A stretch of 64,000 nt of DNA, taken from NCBI GenBank assembly GCA_016722705.1, contig JADKGN010000004.1, positions 2,775,300 through 2,839,299 of the forward strand. Reading direction: 5' to 3'. Source of the DNA: Candidatus Dechloromonas phosphoritropha (GTDB taxonomy: Bacteria; Pseudomonadota; Gammaproteobacteria; Burkholderiales; Rhodocyclaceae). The position numbers and the translations under genes were made by a program. Below the pieces are notes generated by a model that saw only the letters and a list, made by a program, of their open reading frames with translations, did no database searches and was not told the origin of the DNA. Below, piece by piece: positions 49,887 to 59,512 of the stretch. How positions within the stretch are numbered: position 1 is the stretch's first letter; each line of letters opens with the position of its first letter.

Positions 49887-51389
49887 ATGATTTACGAAAC
49901 CATTGCTGCTGTCGATATAGGTTCCAACAGCTTCCGCCTGCAGTTGGGCCGGGTGGTCGATGACCAGATCTATGCCCTGGACTCGCTCAAAGAGCCAGTG
50001 CGTCTGGCGTCCGGGCTGATGGTGGACAAGCGTCTCGATCTCGAGTCGCAGGAGCGCGCCCTCAAGGCTTTGCGCTGTTTCGGCGAGCGCCTGCGCGGAC
50101 TGGATCAGGGCGCGGTACGGGCGGTGGCGACCAATACTATGCGCGTGGCCAAGAATGCGGCTGAGTTTCTGCCGCTGGCCGAGGAGGCGCTCGGCTTTCC
50201 CATCGAGATTATCGCCGGCCGCGAAGAGGCGCGCCTGATCTACCTTGGTGCCGCGCATTCGCTCCCGGCTGCCGCGCACAGGCGACTGGTCGTCGATATC
50301 GGCGGCGGATCAACCGAGTTCATCATTGGCAAGAGGCATCGACCGCAACTGATGGAATCGCTGTACATGGGCTGCGTCAGCTACACGTTGCGCTTTTTCC
50401 CGGATGGCAAGGTCAACCGGAAGCGCTTACGCGACGCGCAGGTCGCCGCAGCAAAGGAAATCGAGCTTATCGCCCATGACTACAAGAGGCTTGGGTGGAA
50501 GGAGGCGGTCGGTTCTTCCGGGTCGGCGCGGGCGATTGCCGATGTGCTGGAGCTGAACCAGTTGAACCCGGGTGGCCGGTTCGGCATTACCCGGGAAGGA
50601 CTCGACATGTTGTGTGACCTGCTGGTCGAGGCCGGCTCGGCCGAGGCCCTCGATCTGCAGGGCATCAAGGCGGATCGCATACCGGTCATGGCGGGTGGAA
50701 TTGCCATCATGTCGGCGGTTTTCGCGGAGATCGGGATCGAGACGATGTCGTATGCCGATGGCGCCCTGCGCCTCGGCGTTCTCTACGATCTTCTCGGCCG
50801 ATATCGCGACCACGACATGCGTGATTCGACGGTGGAGCAGTTCCGCCGCCGTTATCAGGTCGAGGTTGACCAGAGCGAGCGGGTCGAAGCCACTGCCCTG
50901 TCGGCGCTTACGCAGCTTGACGAGGCCGCGCCCGGCACGGGCGACCTACAGTTTCTGTCGTGGGCGGCGCGTCTCCATGAAATTGGTATTTCAGTGGCGC
51001 ACAGCGCCTACCACAAGCACGGCGCCTACATTCTGACCTACGCTGACATGCCGGGCTTTTCGAAGCGGGATCAGGCCCGTCTGGCGATGCTGGTCCTCGC
51101 CCACCGCGGAACGCTTGACAAGCTGCGGGCCCTGCCTGCGGTCGACAGTATCTGGAAGCTGATTTTCAGTCTGCGGCTGGCGGTTCTGCTGCACCGGGCA
51201 CGCAACGATCGTGCGCTGCCGGCATGGAGGGTGGCGGCAACATCCGATGGCTTTCGACTTGATCTGCCGGCGAGATGGCTGGCGGAAAATCCATGGACGG
51301 CGGCGGCCTTTAGTGAGGAGGCGGCAGTGTGGAAGGAAATCGGCCACGATTACGCGGTGAAGTCGACCGCAGAGAGGGGGCCGGCATGA
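49887..51389 (+). CDS. ppx: Exopolyphosphatase/pppGpp phosphohydrolase family protein
   Basis: 500 residues, start MIYETIAAVDIGSNSFRLQL at 49887. Actin-like fold motifs: VDIGSNSFRL, VVDIGGGSTEFIIGKRH, VGSSGSARAIAD. The C-terminal half contains an HD-type helical domain (LHEIGISVAHSAYHKHGAYI). It degrades polyphosphate from the ends or hydrolyses pppGpp. The upstream ATG at 49806 in frame is not conserved. Overlaps the next gene by ATGA. Confidence 0.93.
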   Translation: MIYETIAAVDIGSNSFRLQLGRVVDDQIYALDSLKEPVRLASGLMVDKRLDLESQERALKALRCFGERLRGLDQGAVRAVATNTMRVAKNAAEFLPLAEEALGFPIEIIAGREEARLIYLGAAHSLPAAAHRRLVVDIGGGSTEFIIGKRHRPQLMESLYMGCVSYTLRFFPDGKVNRKRLRDAQVAAAKEIELIAHDYKRLGWKEAVGSSGSARAIADVLELNQLNPGGRFGITREGLDMLCDLLVEAGSAEALDLQGIKADRIPVMAGGIAIMSAVFAEIGIETMSYADGALRLGVLYDLLGRYRDHDMRDSTVEQFRRRYQVEVDQSERVEATALSALTQLDEAAPGTGDLQFLSWAARLHEIGISVAHSAYHKHGAYILTYADMPGFSKRDQARLAMLVLAHRGTLDKLRALPAVDSIWKLIFSLRLAVLLHRARNDRALPAWRVAATSDGFRLDLPARWLAENPWTAAAFSEEAAVWKEIGHDYAVKSTAERGPA

Positions 51390-52492
51390 GCAACCCGCCC
51401 CGTCTGCTGATCGAGCCGGGGAAGGTCGTGCTGAGTGGGGAATGGACGCTAGCCGCGCTGCTTCCTGAGCTTTCGCAATTGCGGTCGAGGCTGGTGGTGG
51501 GCGGGCTGGGCGACTTGTCGTGGGATCTCTCGGCCGTCGACCGGCTGGACAGCGCGGCAGCGGTGCTCCTCTGGCGGACGTGGAATGAGTGCTGGCCGGC
51601 CGAACTGAGCGTTTCCGATAGCTGCCGGCATGCCCTTGAACGCGTCGCGGCTGCCCCGGCGGATGCCGATTCCGGGCAGGACGCGGGGTCGGGGCTGGTC
51701 GAGCGGATCGGCTACCTCGTGCTTGCGGTCATCGACAACGGCCGTGGGCTGGTGACGCTGTATGGGCAAATGCTGCTCGATGTCTTGTATCTCGCTCGTC
51801 ACCCCGCGCAAATGCCGTGGAAGGAAATTGCGGCAAATATCTACAAGGCCGGTGCGCTGGCCTTGCCGGTCACCGGACTGGTCGGTTTCCTGATCGGCGT
51901 GACGATCAGCTACCTGTCCGCCTTACAGTTGCGCAGCGTCGGTGCCGACCTGTTCATCATCAATATCCTCGGCATTTCGATCATTCGCGAACTTGGGCCA
52001 GTACTGGTCGCGGTGCTCGTCGCCGGCCGTTCGGGTTCAGCAATGACGGCGCAGATCGGCGTGATGCGGGTGACCGAGGAAATCGACGCCTTGTCGGCCA
52101 TGGGAATTTCGCGCAGCATTCGCGTCATTTTGCCCAAATTATTGGCGTTGACCGTGGTAATGCCATTGCTCGTGCTGTGGGCTTCGGCCATCGCCCTGAT
52201 CGGCGGCATGCTGTCGGCGATGCTGCAACTCGATATTTCGCTGATCTATTTCGTCGAAAACCTGCAGCGCGCGGTCCCGGTCGCCAACCTTGTCATCGGC
52301 CTGGCCAAAGGACTGGTTTTCGGCTTCATCATCGCTTGGGTCGCCTGTCATTTCGGCTTGCGCGTCAAGCCCAATACCGAGAGCCTGTCGGCCAACACGA
52401 CCACCTCTGTGGTCACGGCGATCACCCTGGTCATTCTGGTCGATGCGGTGTTTGCGATTGCCACCCGCAACATGGGCATCCCGCAACTATGA
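51386..52492 (+). CDS. MlaE-type lipid ABC transporter permease with N-terminal STAS-like domain
   Basis: 368 residues. The first 100 residues resemble the STAS-like/MlaB domain (LSGEWTLAALLPELSQLRSR, LSWDLSAVDRLDSAAAVLLW). The rest is an MlaE permease: QMLLDVLYLARHPAQMPWKE, VTISYLSALQLRSVGADLFI, IRELGPVLVAVLVAGRSGSA, QIGVMRVTEEIDALSAMGI. Moves phospholipids or similar lipids across the envelope. Starts at 51386 (ATGA overlap) and overlaps mlaF by ATGA. Confidence 0.93.
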   Translation: MSNPPRLLIEPGKVVLSGEWTLAALLPELSQLRSRLVVGGLGDLSWDLSAVDRLDSAAAVLLWRTWNECWPAELSVSDSCRHALERVAAAPADADSGQDAGSGLVERIGYLVLAVIDNGRGLVTLYGQMLLDVLYLARHPAQMPWKEIAANIYKAGALALPVTGLVGFLIGVTISYLSALQLRSVGADLFIINILGISIIRELGPVLVAVLVAGRSGSAMTAQIGVMRVTEEIDALSAMGISRSIRVILPKLLALTVVMPLLVLWASAIALIGGMLSAMLQLDISLIYFVENLQRAVPVANLVIGLAKGLVFGFIIAWVACHFGLRVKPNTESLSANTTTSVVTAITLVILVDAVFAIATRNMGIPQL

Positions 52493-53253
52493 GCGACGCT
52501 TTGCCAACCGCTGTTGTCGAGATGCGCGGCCTGAGCACGCGCATTGGTGATCGTTACATACATCGCAATCTCGACCTGCGGGTCGAACGCGGACAGGTGG
52601 TCGGTCTGGTCGGCGGCTCGGGCAGCGGCAAGACGACATTGCTGCGCCAGATCCTCGGGCTGCTGCAGCCGGCGGCCGGCACGGTTCGCCTGTTCGGGCG
52701 GGATCTCGTCGCCGCCCGCCCGGAAGAGCAGACCGCCATCCTGCGTCGGCTCGGCATGCTGTTCCAGGCTGGTGCATTGTTCTCGGCGTTGCCGGTATTC
52801 GACAACGTCGCCTTTCCCTTGCGCGAGTTGAAGCTCCTCGACGCAGACTGGATTCGCCGCCTGGTCAATCTCAAGCTGGCACTGGTCGAGATGGAGGCGG
52901 AGCACGGCCGACTGATGCCCGCCGAACTTTCCGGCGGCATGGTCAAGCGCGTGGCGCTGGCCCGTGCCCTGGCGCTCGAACCTGAATTGCTGCTGCTCGA
53001 CGAGCCGACGGCGGGTCTCGATCCGGATCGCAGCAGAAGCTTCATCAAACTGCTCGGGCAGTTGCAGGGCGAACTTGGCCTGACGGTGATCATGGTGACC
53101 CACGATCCGGAAACGCTTGCCGGCCTGGCGACCCATATCGCCGTGCTGGCCGACCAGCATATCGTCAATTTTGGCCCCGCTGCGGAAGTCATGGCCGGCG
53201 ATCATCCGGTCGTTGCCGGTTTCCGGGATGGCGATAAGTCAAGGTTGTTGTAG
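52489..53253 (+). CDS. MlaF-type lipid ABC transporter ATPase
   Basis: 254 residues. Walker A GGSGSGKTTL, LGMLFQAGALFSALPVFDNV (family Q-loop), signature LSGGMVKRVALARALALEPE, Walker B LLLLDEPTAGLDPD, H-loop VTHDPE. Second of four consecutive genes of the operon. Confidence 0.95.
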   Translation: MSDALPTAVVEMRGLSTRIGDRYIHRNLDLRVERGQVVGLVGGSGSGKTTLLRQILGLLQPAAGTVRLFGRDLVAARPEEQTAILRRLGMLFQAGALFSALPVFDNVAFPLRELKLLDADWIRRLVNLKLALVEMEAEHGRLMPAELSGGMVKRVALARALALEPELLLLDEPTAGLDPDRSRSFIKLLGQLQGELGLTVIMVTHDPETLAGLATHIAVLADQHIVNFGPAAEVMAGDHPVVAGFRDGDKSRLL

Positions 53254-53262
53254 GATTCGGCA

Positions 53263-54189
53263 ATGGAAAACAAGTCGCATGCCTTTATCGCCGGTCTCTT
53301 CGCGCTTGTCCTCGGTGCGGCGGTGATCTTCGCCCTGTTCTGGTTACGCGGTACGCAGGAAAATCTGCGTGACTACGTCGTGGTCACCAAACACAGCATC
53401 GGCGGCCTTAATCCCCAGGCCCAGGTGCGTTATCGCGGGATTCGTGTCGGCAAGGTGACGGATATCCGGCTCGATCGCGACAACCCCAGCGACATCCTGA
53501 TCAAGATATCCATCGCCGACGACATTCCGCTAACCAAGGGTACGGTCGCCACGCTTTCATATCAGGGGGTCACCGGAATCGCTCATGTTCTGCTGGTCGA
53601 TAACGGCAAGAATCGCGAACCGCTGGTTGCCATTGACGGCAATCTGCCGCGTATCGCCATGAGTCCGTCGTTGTTCGACGAGGTCAGCGAGAGTGGCACC
53701 ACGGCGCTGCACCAGGCGCAGGAAATCATGACGGCGGCCAGCGATCTGCTGAACGAGGAAAACCGCCGGCGCTTCGCGGCGACCCTGGTCAATCTGGAAG
53801 CGGCGTCGGCCAGCATGAAGCCAGCGCTCGACAACATGAACGCGTCGCTGCTCCAGGTACGCAAGCTGCTCGATGACCGCAATGTGCGGGGTCTTTCACA
53901 GGCTGCCGGCGAAGTCGGCCCGTTGCTCGCCGATACGCGGCAACTGGTGAGCAGGATGCAGGCGACCGCCGACAAACTCGACGTGGCCATCGGCGACGCC
54001 TCCGCTGGCGGGACCTCGGCGCTGATGCCGCGGCTCAATGAACTGGCGGCGGATTTCTCGCTGACCTCCAGGCAGTTGAGCCGCGTCCTGCGCCTGCTCG
54101 AGGACTCGCCCCAGGGGCTCGTCTTCGGGGTGCCGGCTGCGACGCCGGGACCCGGAGAGCCAGGGTTCTCTTCTGCTGGGGGCCGCTGA
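53263..54189 (+). CDS. MlaD-family periplasmic lipid-binding protein
   Basis: 308 residues. One N-terminal membrane anchor (FIAGLFALVLGAAVIFALFW), then the MCE domain (VVTKHSIGGLNPQAQVRYRG, IRVGKVTDIRLDRDNPSDIL, YQGVTGIAHVLLVD). The tail is a long helical region. MCE proteins form hexameric rings that guide lipids between membranes. Confidence 0.95.
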   Translation: MENKSHAFIAGLFALVLGAAVIFALFWLRGTQENLRDYVVVTKHSIGGLNPQAQVRYRGIRVGKVTDIRLDRDNPSDILIKISIADDIPLTKGTVATLSYQGVTGIAHVLLVDNGKNREPLVAIDGNLPRIAMSPSLFDEVSESGTTALHQAQEIMTAASDLLNEENRRRFAATLVNLEAASASMKPALDNMNASLLQVRKLLDDRNVRGLSQAAGEVGPLLADTRQLVSRMQATADKLDVAIGDASAGGTSALMPRLNELAADFSLTSRQLSRVLRLLEDSPQGLVFGVPAATPGPGEPGFSSAGGR

Positions 54190-54190
54190 C

Positions 54191-54796
54191 GTGCGCCGTC
54201 CGCTGATCGCCTTTTGCTGCCTGCTCCTTGCGGCCTGTTATTCGGCCGGGAAGAGGGGAGGCGATAGTGCGCTGGCCATCTACGATCTTGGTCCGCCTGC
54301 CGTTCACGTGGCGGCCATGCTCAAGCGCCGCGAACTGGCGCTTGAGGTGCGGGCGCCCCTCTGGATGGACTCGATGGGCATCGAGTACCGGCTCGCCTAT
54401 GACGAGCCGGCGCGCCTGCGCGAATACACTCGGGCACGCTGGGCTGGCCCGCCGGCACAGCTCATTCAGCAACGACTGATTCAGCAGCTCGGCATGCGGC
54501 CATCGGGTCAGGGCAGGACGCGCTGCGTGCTGCGAATCGACGTCGATTCCTTTGCTCAGGTCTTCAGTGATCCAGCGACGAGTCGCGGTCAGTTGCGGGG
54601 CAGGGCGCAACTCCTCGATTCGACGCGGGCACTCCTGATGATCTACGAGTTCAGTATCGAGAATTACGCGCCAAGCGCCGATTCGCGCGGCGGGGTTGCC
54701 GCCCTGGCCGAGGCGGTCGATCAACTGGCGCGCGAGCTTGCGGTCTGGGAAAAGTCCGCCTGGAGCGCGGGCAAGGGTGCTGACTGTTCAAGCTGA
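54191..54796 (+). CDS. ABC transport auxiliary lipoprotein (PqiC-like)
   Basis: 201 residues from GTG 54191. Signal peptide with lipobox LLLAACYS (Cys near residue 16). The rest matches the ABC-type transport auxiliary component family: ALAIYDLGPPAVHVAAMLKR, LAYDEPARLREYTRARWAGP and LRIDVDSFAQVFSDPATSRG. Last gene of the mla-like operon; its end overlaps the convergent TetR gene by 9 bases. Confidence 0.88.
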   Translation: MRRPLIAFCCLLLAACYSAGKRGGDSALAIYDLGPPAVHVAAMLKRRELALEVRAPLWMDSMGIEYRLAYDEPARLREYTRARWAGPPAQLIQQRLIQQLGMRPSGQGRTRCVLRIDVDSFAQVFSDPATSRGQLRGRAQLLDSTRALLMIYEFSIENYAPSADSRGGVAALAEAVDQLARELAVWEKSAWSAGKGADCSS

Positions 54797-55399
54797 GACT
54801 ATGTATTCGGCGATCCGCTGTTTCAGGTCTTCAAGATGGTCGTCGAAATGGGTGCAGTGCATCAGTGACAGCCCGAAGACGCAGGCATAGAGCAGCAGGC
54901 TGCGGCTCTTGGCCTCGGTATCCGTCATGCCGGCGGCGACGAAAAGCTTGCGGGTACAGTCCAGTCGATAGAGATCGACCGCTTCGACGAATGTCGCCGC
55001 TTGCGGGTCACGGCGGGCCCAGTCGCGAACCGCGAGTTCGATCGCCATTCCCTTGCGATTGCGACTGGCGCCATAGACCTCGACGGCAAAGTGAAGCTGT
55101 TCGCGCTCCCTCCCCGGCGTCACCGACGTGGTCTTCTCGATGTCACGGATGCGGCCTTCCTTCCAGTATTCGAGCATCGCCGTGAGCAGATCCTGGCGGT
55201 CCTTGAAATGCCAGTAGAAGCTGCCCTTGGTGACACCGCAACGTTTGGCGAGGACTTCGATGCGGAGTCCGCTGAGGCCGTCGCGGGCCAGTACGTCGAT
55301 GGCGCCTTCGATCCAGTTTCCGCGGTCAAGCTGCACCCGCGGGCTCGCCAGTTTGCGGCGGGCCGGTTGGATCCGGGGGTTGACAGAAGGTGTTTCCAT
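54788..55399 (-). CDS. TetR-family regulator
   Basis: 203 residues. The N-terminal HTH region reads NWIEGAIDVLARDGLSGLRI then EVLAKRCGVTKGSFYWHFKD. The ligand domain is of the small TetR type. The start codon at 55399 overlaps a palindromic operator (55397-55412), so it represses itself; a second operator follows. With etfBA and an acyl-CoA dehydrogenase divergent from it, it is a likely fatty-acid or related acyl-CoA sensor. Confidence 0.88.
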   Translation of the reverse strand: METPSVNPRIQPARRKLASPRVQLDRGNWIEGAIDVLARDGLSGLRIEVLAKRCGVTKGSFYWHFKDRQDLLTAMLEYWKEGRIRDIEKTTSVTPGREREQLHFAVEVYGASRNRKGMAIELAVRDWARRDPQAATFVEAVDLYRLDCTRKLFVAAGMTDTEAKSRSLLLYACVFGLSLMHCTHFDDHLEDLKQRIAEYIVSA

Positions 55400-55434
55400 A
55401 CGCTACCGTATGTACTCCATACGAGACGGTATGG
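55397..55434. promoter_or_regulatory. Tandem palindromic operators of the TetR regulator
   Basis: Two inverted repeats: CATACgctaccGTATG (55397-55412) and CATACgagacgGTATG (55418-55433), centres 21 bases apart, or two helical turns. The half sites are the same pentamer in both. They lie between the divergent tetR and etfB genes and cover the tetR start codon. Confidence 0.85.
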
Positions 55435-55527
55435 TCATTGTGCGCAATGTTGTGCGCTCTGTCAAACTGGTGGCAATCTGTAGTAAAAAGGCACTGACAA
55501 AATCAACTGACCGGAAAGGAGCGCTTT

Positions 55528-56277
55528 GTGAAGATTCTCGTCCCCGTGAAACGGGTAGTGGACTACAACGTCAAGATTCGTCTGAAGGCGGATGGCACGG
55601 GTGTGGATCTGGCCAACGTCAAGATGAGCATGAACCCCTTTGACGAAATCGCCATTGAAGAGGCGGTCCGGCTCAAGGAGGCGGGCGTTGCCACCGAAGT
55701 CATCGCCGTTTCCTGCGGGCTCGCCGCCTGCCAGGAAACCCTGCGCACGGCAATGGCCATCGGCGCCGACCGCGGGATCCTCGTCCAAACCGACGTCGAA
55801 CTGGAACCGATCGCTGTCGCCAAGTTGCTGAAAGCCCTCTGCGACAGGGAACAGCCGAAACTCGTCATTTGCGGCAAGCAGGCCATCGACGACGATGCCA
55901 ACCAGACCGGCCAGATGCTGGCGGCGCTGGCAGGCTGGCCGCAGGCCACCTTTGCCTCCAAGGTCGTCATCGCCGACGGCAAGGCCATGGTCACGCGCGA
56001 AATCGACGGCGGTCTCGAAACCCTCGAGATGTTGCTGCCAGCAGTGGTTACTTCCGACCTTCGTCTGAACGAGCCGCGCTATGCAACGCTGCCGAACATC
56101 ATGAAGGCCAAGAAGAAGAAGCTTGACACTGTCAAGCCAGCCGAACTTGGCGTCGATGTTGCTCCACGTCTGACGGTACTCAAGGTCAGCGAGCCGCCCA
56201 AGCGCTCGGCCGGCGTCAAGGTTGCCGACGTCGCCGAACTCGTCAATAAACTCAAGAACGAAGCCAAGGTGATCTAA
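55528..56277 (+). CDS. etfB: Electron transfer flavoprotein beta subunit
   Basis: 249 residues from GTG 55528, with AAGGAG six bases before. MKILVPVKRVVDYNVKIRLK, NPFDEIAIEEAVRLKEAG, ICGKQAIDDDANQTGQMLAA and LETLEMLLPAVVTSDLRLNE are diagnostic. Abuts etfA. The pair carries electrons from acyl-CoA dehydrogenases to the quinone pool. Confidence 0.97.
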   Translation: MKILVPVKRVVDYNVKIRLKADGTGVDLANVKMSMNPFDEIAIEEAVRLKEAGVATEVIAVSCGLAACQETLRTAMAIGADRGILVQTDVELEPIAVAKLLKALCDREQPKLVICGKQAIDDDANQTGQMLAALAGWPQATFASKVVIADGKAMVTREIDGGLETLEMLLPAVVTSDLRLNEPRYATLPNIMKAKKKKLDTVKPAELGVDVAPRLTVLKVSEPPKRSAGVKVADVAELVNKLKNEAKVI

Positions 56278-57210
56278 ATGACCATTCTCGTTATCGCTGA
56301 ACATGACCATCAGGGCCTCAAGGCCGCCACACTCAACGCGGTCGCCGCTGCCGGCAAGATCGGTGGCGAGATCCATGTTCTCGTCGCCGGATCTGACTGC
56401 GACGGCGCCGTCCAGGAAGCCGCAGGCCTGCAGGGTGTCGCCAGAGTCAAGGTAGCCGATGCGCCTCACTATGCATCCCAGACCGCCGAGAACCTTGCCG
56501 CACTGGTTATCGCGAATGCGACGGGCTACACTCATATTCTCACGGCGGCCAGCCCCTTCGGCAAGAATATCCTGCCGCGTGTCGCGGCGCTGCTCGACGT
56601 TGGCCAGATATCCGAAATTAGCGCTGTTGAATCCGCCGATACCTTCACCCGCCCGATCTACGCCGGAAGCGCACTGGCCACGGTGAAGAGCGCCGACCCG
56701 GTCAAGGTGATCACCGTCCGCACCACTGCCTTCGATGCGGTCGCCGGTGGCGGCTCGGCCGAGGTGGAATACATCGCCGCCGCAGCCGATACTGCGCAGA
56801 CGACGCTGATCAACCGCGAACTGGCCAAGTCCGAACGTCCGGAACTTGGCGCCGCCAAGATCATCGTTGCTGGTGGGCGCGGCATGGGCAGTGGCGAGAA
56901 TTATCACAGGCTGCTCGAACCGCTTGCCGACAAACTCGGTGCCGCGCTGGGGGCTTCAAGGGCCGCGGTCGACGCCGGATTCGTGCCGAACGACTACCAG
57001 GTCGGCCAGACCGGCAAGATCGTCGCGCCGCAACTGTATCTGGCGATCGGCATCTCCGGAGCCATACAGCACCTGGCCGGGATGAAGGACTCGAAGGTCA
57101 TCGTCGCCATCAACAAGGATCCCGATGCACCCATCTTCCAGGTGGCAGATTACGGACTGGTCGGCGATCTGTTCGAAGTGGTTCCGCAGCTCGAGGCAGC
57201 CGTCGGCTAG
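56278..57210 (+). CDS. etfA: Electron transfer flavoprotein alpha subunit
   Basis: 310 residues starting at the base after the etfB stop. LVIAEHDHQGLKAATLNAVA, VAALLDVGQISEISAVESAD, AKIIVAGGRGMGSGENYHRL, GASRAAVDAGFVPNDYQVGQ and YLAIGISGAIQHLAGMKDSK, with NKDPDAPIFQVADYGLVGDL, form the FAD-binding domain. Confidence 0.97.
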   Translation: MTILVIAEHDHQGLKAATLNAVAAAGKIGGEIHVLVAGSDCDGAVQEAAGLQGVARVKVADAPHYASQTAENLAALVIANATGYTHILTAASPFGKNILPRVAALLDVGQISEISAVESADTFTRPIYAGSALATVKSADPVKVITVRTTAFDAVAGGGSAEVEYIAAAADTAQTTLINRELAKSERPELGAAKIIVAGGRGMGSGENYHRLLEPLADKLGAALGASRAAVDAGFVPNDYQVGQTGKIVAPQLYLAIGISGAIQHLAGMKDSKVIVAINKDPDAPIFQVADYGLVGDLFEVVPQLEAAVG

Positions 57211-57219
57211 AATGGCCGA

Positions 57220-57884
57220 GTGAATCTGCCTGATACTTTGCTGGGCGAGGGTTGGTACTGGGCTGCCTGGGCTGTCTGGCTGCCACTCTTCGCCCGCAGT
57301 CTGTTCAGGGCGCCGTGGGCACTGCTCAAGAAGTCCGAGCAGTTGAACGTGTGGCTCGGCATGATCGTGCTGCTGGCGCTGATGTGGAGTCTCAAGGAGG
57401 GGTCAAGCCTGGTCTGTCGCTGCATCTTCTGGGAGCGACGGTCTTTACCCTCAGCTTCGGTCCACATCTTGCGTTCATCGGCCTTTCGCTGGTCCTTCTG
57501 GGTGTCACCCTGAATGGCGATGGCGGGTACTTGGCCTTTGCAATCAACGCACTCGTGATGGCGGGTGTCGGGGTGACCATCAGTCAAGCCGTCCATAGGC
57601 TGGTCTTGGGCTTCCTGCCACGGCACTTCTGCATCTATGTCTTCATCAATGGCTTCCTTGGCTCGTTCCTGACGGTGCTGGGCGTGGGAATCGCGGCGAC
57701 TTGCCTGCTGGCGATGGCCGGCGCTTACCCCTGGGACCATCTGGCCAGCGAGTATCTGCCGTATTTTATCCTCCTCGGGTTTTCGGAAGCCTGGCTCAGC
57801 GGCATGTTGATGACCCTCTTCGTAATCTATCGTCCGGAGTGGGTTGTGACTTTTGACGATTCCAGTTATCTCGCCAACAAATAG
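57220..57884 (+). CDS. CbiM-like energy-coupling permease, frameshifted
   Basis: Start GTG 57220. Read as one gene it begins NLPDTLLGEGWYWAAWAVWL, then SEQLNVWLGMIVLLALMWSL, KEGVKPGLSLHLLGATVFTL and SFGPHLAFIGLSLVLLGVTL, ending in HRLVLGFLPRHFCIYVFING and later YRPEWVVTFDDSSYLANK. This resembles the CbiM-type permease family (EcfT-like; cobalt/nickel or another small substrate). The frame shifts near 57399, where aaggaggggtcaag seems to have lost one G (GVKPG needs five). Its function in this etf region is not known. Confidence 0.6.
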
Positions 57885-57906
57885 GTACTACAATTCGAAA
57901 AAATTC

Positions 57907-59512
57907 ATGTCATTGGGGTCTAAAGTATTGAAAAATTCCATATTCCGTTCTTCCCTGATTGCAGCGATGATTGCGCTGGCGGGGGAGGCGGCGGCAATCG
58001 GCCTCGGGGAACTCAGAGGGAAGGCGGCTCTGGGCGACAAGCCGCGCTTCGAGGTCGATATTCTGGGTGCGGGGGCGGGTTTGCTGGATTCCAGCTGTTT
58101 CCGGCTCACGAAGCCCGCCGGCGACGATGATCTTCCCTGGTTGAAGCAGGCGACGCTCTCGGTTCGCAGGGGCTATCCGCCGGTACTCGAGATTCGTCCT
58201 GGTGTGCCGCTTGCGGACCCCGTGTTTGCGGTGGTGGTGAATGTCTCATGTGGGCATGACATCGTCCGGGAGTACGTCGTTTTTGCGTCACCACCGATCG
58301 GCCGCGCTGTGGACACGTCGCCTCGGGGCAGGGTGCCGGCGGCGACGCCGGCGCCGCGAAGGCAGGCTGGAGCGGCTCGCACTGCGGGGGCTCCGCAACG
58401 AGCGATTACCCGTCCGTTATCAGCGCCTGCCCCGGTGACCGGTCAACCGGCCGGGCCGGCGAAGGTTCAGGTCGCCGAGGCTGACGTGGCGCCGGCAGAC
58501 GACAAGATCAAGAGCATGGAGGCCACGGTTGCCGACTTGCAGCAGCGCGCGGCCGAGCTGACGCAGAAACTGGAACTGGCGGCTGCTACCCCGGCCGCGG
58601 GGCAACCGGCTCAGCCCGAGGTCAAGCCGGTAACGCCGGTCCCGGCGCCTGAAGCGATCGTCACGGCAGCACCTGTCAGCGGAGGTTCCGATGGTTCGAA
58701 CAATACCCTTTACGGGGGCGCTGATTGGCGCGCTTGTGGCCGTTGCTGGCTGGCTGTTCTGGAGGAATTCCCGGGAGCGCGATGATCGGGGTGCGAACGG
58801 CAATGTTGTGGATGTCGAAGTCGACCCGCAACGCAAGGAAGAGCGCGAGGAGCGGGGCGGCGTTGACCTGCCGGTAGGGTCCGCTGCCATGAGGATGCCG
58901 ATGAAGCTCGATGTCGGTGCCGAAGCGCCGTCGCGGCTGGACTCGATCATGTCGGTCTCGGCAGCCACGGTCGACGAGCATTTCGAGGCCAATCCGGTCA
59001 TGGAACTGGCTGAAATAATGCTCTCTTTCGGGCGTGTGAAGGGTGCGGCACAGGCGCTTCAGGAGTATATCGACAGCAATCCGCAGGAAGCCCTCAAGCC
59101 ATGGATCAGGCTTATGGAAGTCTACCGGATGGCGGGAATGCGCAAGGAATTCGAGAAGGTTGCCCGTGACCTCAACAAGAATTTCAACGTTGAGGTGCAG
59201 AGGTGGGAGCAGACGGTCGAGCCCGAGAGCGAGGGACCGGTTGACGTGATCCTCGATACCGAGCCGGTGGCCACAGGCAACCGGCTTGCCGAAGGCAAGA
59301 TTGAAGGAATCGAGGGCATGCCGGCGATCACGGAGCAGGTTCTCATGCGCTGGAACGACGGCAGCGTCATCGAATACATGAATCAACTGCTGCGCGACAA
59401 CCGGGGCGGGACGCGCCTGGGCTTCTCTTTGCCGGTCATCAGCGACATCCTGTTTCTGGTCGAGTTGAAAGAATTGTCAAACAATATTGAAAGCGAGTCC
59501 ACACCATCATGA
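57907..59512 (+). CDS. FimV-like peptidoglycan/pilus assembly protein, frameshifted
   Basis: Signal peptide after ATG 57907 (IFRSSLIAAMIALAGEAAA). N-domain: IGLGELRGKAALGDKPRFEV through CFRLTKPAGDDDLPWLKQ, similar to the N-domain of FimV. A Pro/Ala linker and a coiled coil (MEATVADLQQRAAELTQKLE) follow. The frame shifts near 58716: acgggggcgct has one extra G; removing it joins SGGSDGSNNTLYGALIGALV to the membrane helix VAVAGWLFWR. The cytoplasmic part has TPR-like MELAEIMLSFGRVKGAAQAL. Ends by ATGA overlap with the next gene. FimV-like proteins organise polar and pilus machinery. Confidence 0.7.
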
